Shown one piece after another: positions 62,300 through 64,000 of a stretch of 64,000 nt of DNA. Location of the stretch: positions 522,001 to 586,000 of the forward strand of contig JACEFZ010015002.1 in the NCBI GenBank assembly GCA_014155875.1. The letters run 5' to 3'. The first letter of the stretch is position 1, and every line of letters begins with the position of its first letter. The stretch comes from Cepaea nemoralis. Its lineage: Eukaryota; Mollusca; Gastropoda; Stylommatophora; Helicidae. A program made the position numbers and the translations under genes. The notes below the pieces were generated by a model. The model saw only the letters and a program-made list of their open reading frames with translations. It searched no databases and was not told where the DNA came from.

Positions 62300-62480
62300 T
62301 TATTTTTGTTATTTACTACAGACATTTACGTTCAGTAGTTTGTCATTGATTTCCGAACAACCGATGAGCATACTATTGTTACAAACCAACACAATGCGGT
62401 GTGCTTTAAAATCGCCCGTAGCTGTTATCGAACGTAGTATGCGGGTTTGCGAATCGTATTCTCTAGCTCAACACCGCAAC
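62300..62480 (-). mobile_element. SINE-3 copy
   Basis: Plus strand: TTTACGTTCAGTAGTTTGTC, ATTGATTTCCGAAC, CAACACAATGCGGTGTGC, AAATCGCCCGTAGCTGTTAT, CGAACGTAGTATGCGGGTTT. Adjoins the 33-bp array directly. Confidence 0.72.
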
Positions 62481-63409
62481 TATTGAACATACAATTACTT
62501 GTACATCACATACTACTGAGCCTACAATTACTTGTACATCACATGCTACTGAACCTACAATTACTTGTACATCACATGCTACTGAACCTACAATTACTTG
62601 TACATCACATACTACTGAGCATACAATTACTTGTACATCACAAACTACTGAGCATACAATTACTTGTACATCACAAACTACTGAGCATACAATTACTTGT
62701 ACATCACATACTACTGAGCATACAATTACTTGTACATCACAAACTACTGAGCATACAATTACTTGTACATCACAAACTACTGAGCCTACAATTACTTGTA
62801 CATCACAAACTACTGAACATACAAATACTTGTACATCACAAACTATTGAGCATACAATTACTTGTACATCACATACTACTGAGCATACAATTACTTGTAC
62901 ATCACATGCTACTGAACATACAATTACTTGTACATCACATGCTACTGAGCATACAATTACTTGTACATCACATGCTACTGAGCATACAATTACTTGTACA
63001 TCACAAACTACTGAGCATACAATTACTTGTACATCACAAACTACTGAGCATACAATTACTTGTACATCACATACTACTGAGCATACAATTACTTGTACAT
63101 CACAAACTACTGAGCATACAATTACTTGTACATCACATGCTACTGAGCATACAATTACTTGTACATCACATGCTACTGAGCATACAATTACTTGTACATC
63201 ACATGCTACTGAGCCTACAATTACTTGTACATCACATGCTACTGAGCATACAATTACTTGTACATCACAAACTACTGAGCATACAATTACTTGTACATCA
63301 CATACTACTGAGCATACAATTACTTGTACATCACATGCTACTGAGCCTACAATTACTTGTACATCACATGCTACTGAACATACAATTACTGTACATCACA
63401 TACTACTGA
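62447..63409 (+). CDS. Open frame across the 33-bp repeats (doubtful gene)
   Basis: A 320-codon frame made of 11-residue repeats of the type LLSIQLLVHHM. The unit of 33 bases is a multiple of three and contains no stop in this frame, so the frame stays open by arithmetic. Another plus frame (63422-63808) gives TEHTITCTSHA repeats, Thr/Ser-rich like a mucin, and a minus frame gives CSVACDVQVIV. Single-base deletions shift all frames near 63390. No signal peptide or flanking exon was recognised, and the frame starts inside a SINE-3 copy. I lean to non-coding. Confidence 0.15.
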   Translation: MRIVFSSSTPQLLNIQLLVHHILLSLQLLVHHMLLNLQLLVHHMLLNLQLLVHHILLSIQLLVHHKLLSIQLLVHHKLLSIQLLVHHILLSIQLLVHHKLLSIQLLVHHKLLSLQLLVHHKLLNIQILVHHKLLSIQLLVHHILLSIQLLVHHMLLNIQLLVHHMLLSIQLLVHHMLLSIQLLVHHKLLSIQLLVHHKLLSIQLLVHHILLSIQLLVHHKLLSIQLLVHHMLLSIQLLVHHMLLSIQLLVHHMLLSLQLLVHHMLLSIQLLVHHKLLSIQLLVHHILLSIQLLVHHMLLSLQLLVHHMLLNIQLLYITYY

Positions 63410-63723
63410 GCATACAATTACTTGTACATCACAACTACTGAGCATACAATTACTTGTACATCACATGCTACTGAGCATACAAATACTTGTACATCACATG
63501 CTACTGAGCATACAATTACTTGTACATCACATGCTACTGAACATACAATTACTTGTACATCACATACTACTGAACATACAAATACTTGTACATCACATGC
63601 TACTGAGCATACAATTACTTGTACATCACAACTACTGAGCATACAATTACTTGTACATCACAAACTACTGAGCATACAATTACTTGTACATCACAAGCTA
63701 CTGAGCATACAATTATTGTACAT
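62484..63723. repeat. 33-bp minisatellite, about 37 units
   Basis: Unit: GAGCATACAATTACTTGTAC, ATCACATGCTACT. The period of 33 is measured from GAGCATAC at 62650 and 62683. Variation is confined to a few sites (CATGCTACT/CAAACTACT/CATACTACT, GAGCAT/GAGCCT/GAACAT), plus single-base deletions near 63389, 63433, 63631 and 63714. Confidence 0.97.
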
Positions 63724-63734
63724 CAGAAACAGCC

Positions 63735-64000
63735 AAGAAGGGCTGGGGGTAATTGCGACGTTTTGCAAGGAAAATTCAACCTATAGAAACAGAAAATATC
63801 AGTGCTGAGATAAATGGAGGAAGAGAAGAAGAGTAATAACTCTTCGCTGGAAAGTATAAAGCAGTCAACGAATAAACAGAACAATGAAAGTTTATCACTT
63901 ACTTTTTTTTCTGATGGGAGCTTTTCACGAAAAGTGACTCAGTTGATCACAGTTACGCGATTTTAGTCCTCTAACGTTTCAACTTGTCACAGCGCAAGTT
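63735..64000. other. Unassigned sequence at the window edge
   Basis: No ORF with recognisable content. CAGAAACAGCCAAGAAGGGC at 63725 resembles the CAAACAGCCAAAACATG segment of SINE-3 and may be a remnant displaced by the minisatellite. Confidence 0.4.

Overview
This is nuclear DNA from a multicellular animal, almost certainly an invertebrate. It is AT-rich and full of long microsatellites, minisatellites, tRNA-derived SINEs, short DNA transposons and many copies of non-LTR retrotransposons. There is no operon-like gene packing, and I found no host exon, true tRNA, rRNA or CRISPR array that I could defend. The retroelement proteins (single ORF, APE-type endonuclease plus reverse transcriptase, C-terminal FGHVMRR and RGRPR motifs) resemble RTE-type elements that I recall as abundant in molluscs and other spiralians. 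A short (CCCTAA)3 tract at 10611-10634 fits a TTAGGG-telomere animal better than an insect. The taxon is an inference with modest confidence.

Layout. 1-9.4 kb: an I-like LINE tail, a GGTTCC MITE, a GTTC-tailed SINE, about 3.4 kb of quiet sequence, a second MITE, a TTC/TTA microsatellite and a decayed LINE tail. 9.46-14.1 kb: a satellite domain whose core is about 20 copies of a 62-bp unit, flanked by degenerate longer relatives and invaded by a LINE and SINEs. 14.2-19.1 kb: decayed LINEs, one carrying a 327-bp retroposon, an internally deleted mariner element and a 500-bp TTC tract. 20.05-25.2 kb: about 115 copies of a 44-bp unit with higher-order repeats. 25.4-36.1 kb: pyrimidine tracts, nested SINE/LINE/MITE insertions, a triplicated MITE, a 26-bp array and GA tracts. 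36.2-45.4 kb: SINEs, CT tracts and nested LINE fragments. 45.45-49.66 kb: a 46-bp minisatellite split by two 5'-truncated LINEs with long open reading frames (515 and 670 codons). 49.66-56.6 kb: decayed LINE copies, SINEs, MITEs. 56598-59936: a full-length 3.34-kb RTE-like retrotransposon with an 11-bp target-site duplication and a single in-frame stop. 60-64 kb: microsatellites, a LINE tail and a 33-bp minisatellite whose unit is a multiple of three.

How the parts relate. The APE-type LINEs would supply the copying machinery; SINEs, retroposons and 5'-truncated LINE copies look like its products, because many have 9-13-bp target-site duplications that can be read directly. The commonest SINE (SINE-3) shares a conserved block with the 5' untranslated region of the full-length RTE. 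The mariner, piggyBac-like and GGTTCC elements are non-autonomous and would need transposases encoded elsewhere. Family names (RTE-a to RTE-e, LINE-N, LINE-L, SINE-1 to SINE-7) are local labels for this window, not database names.
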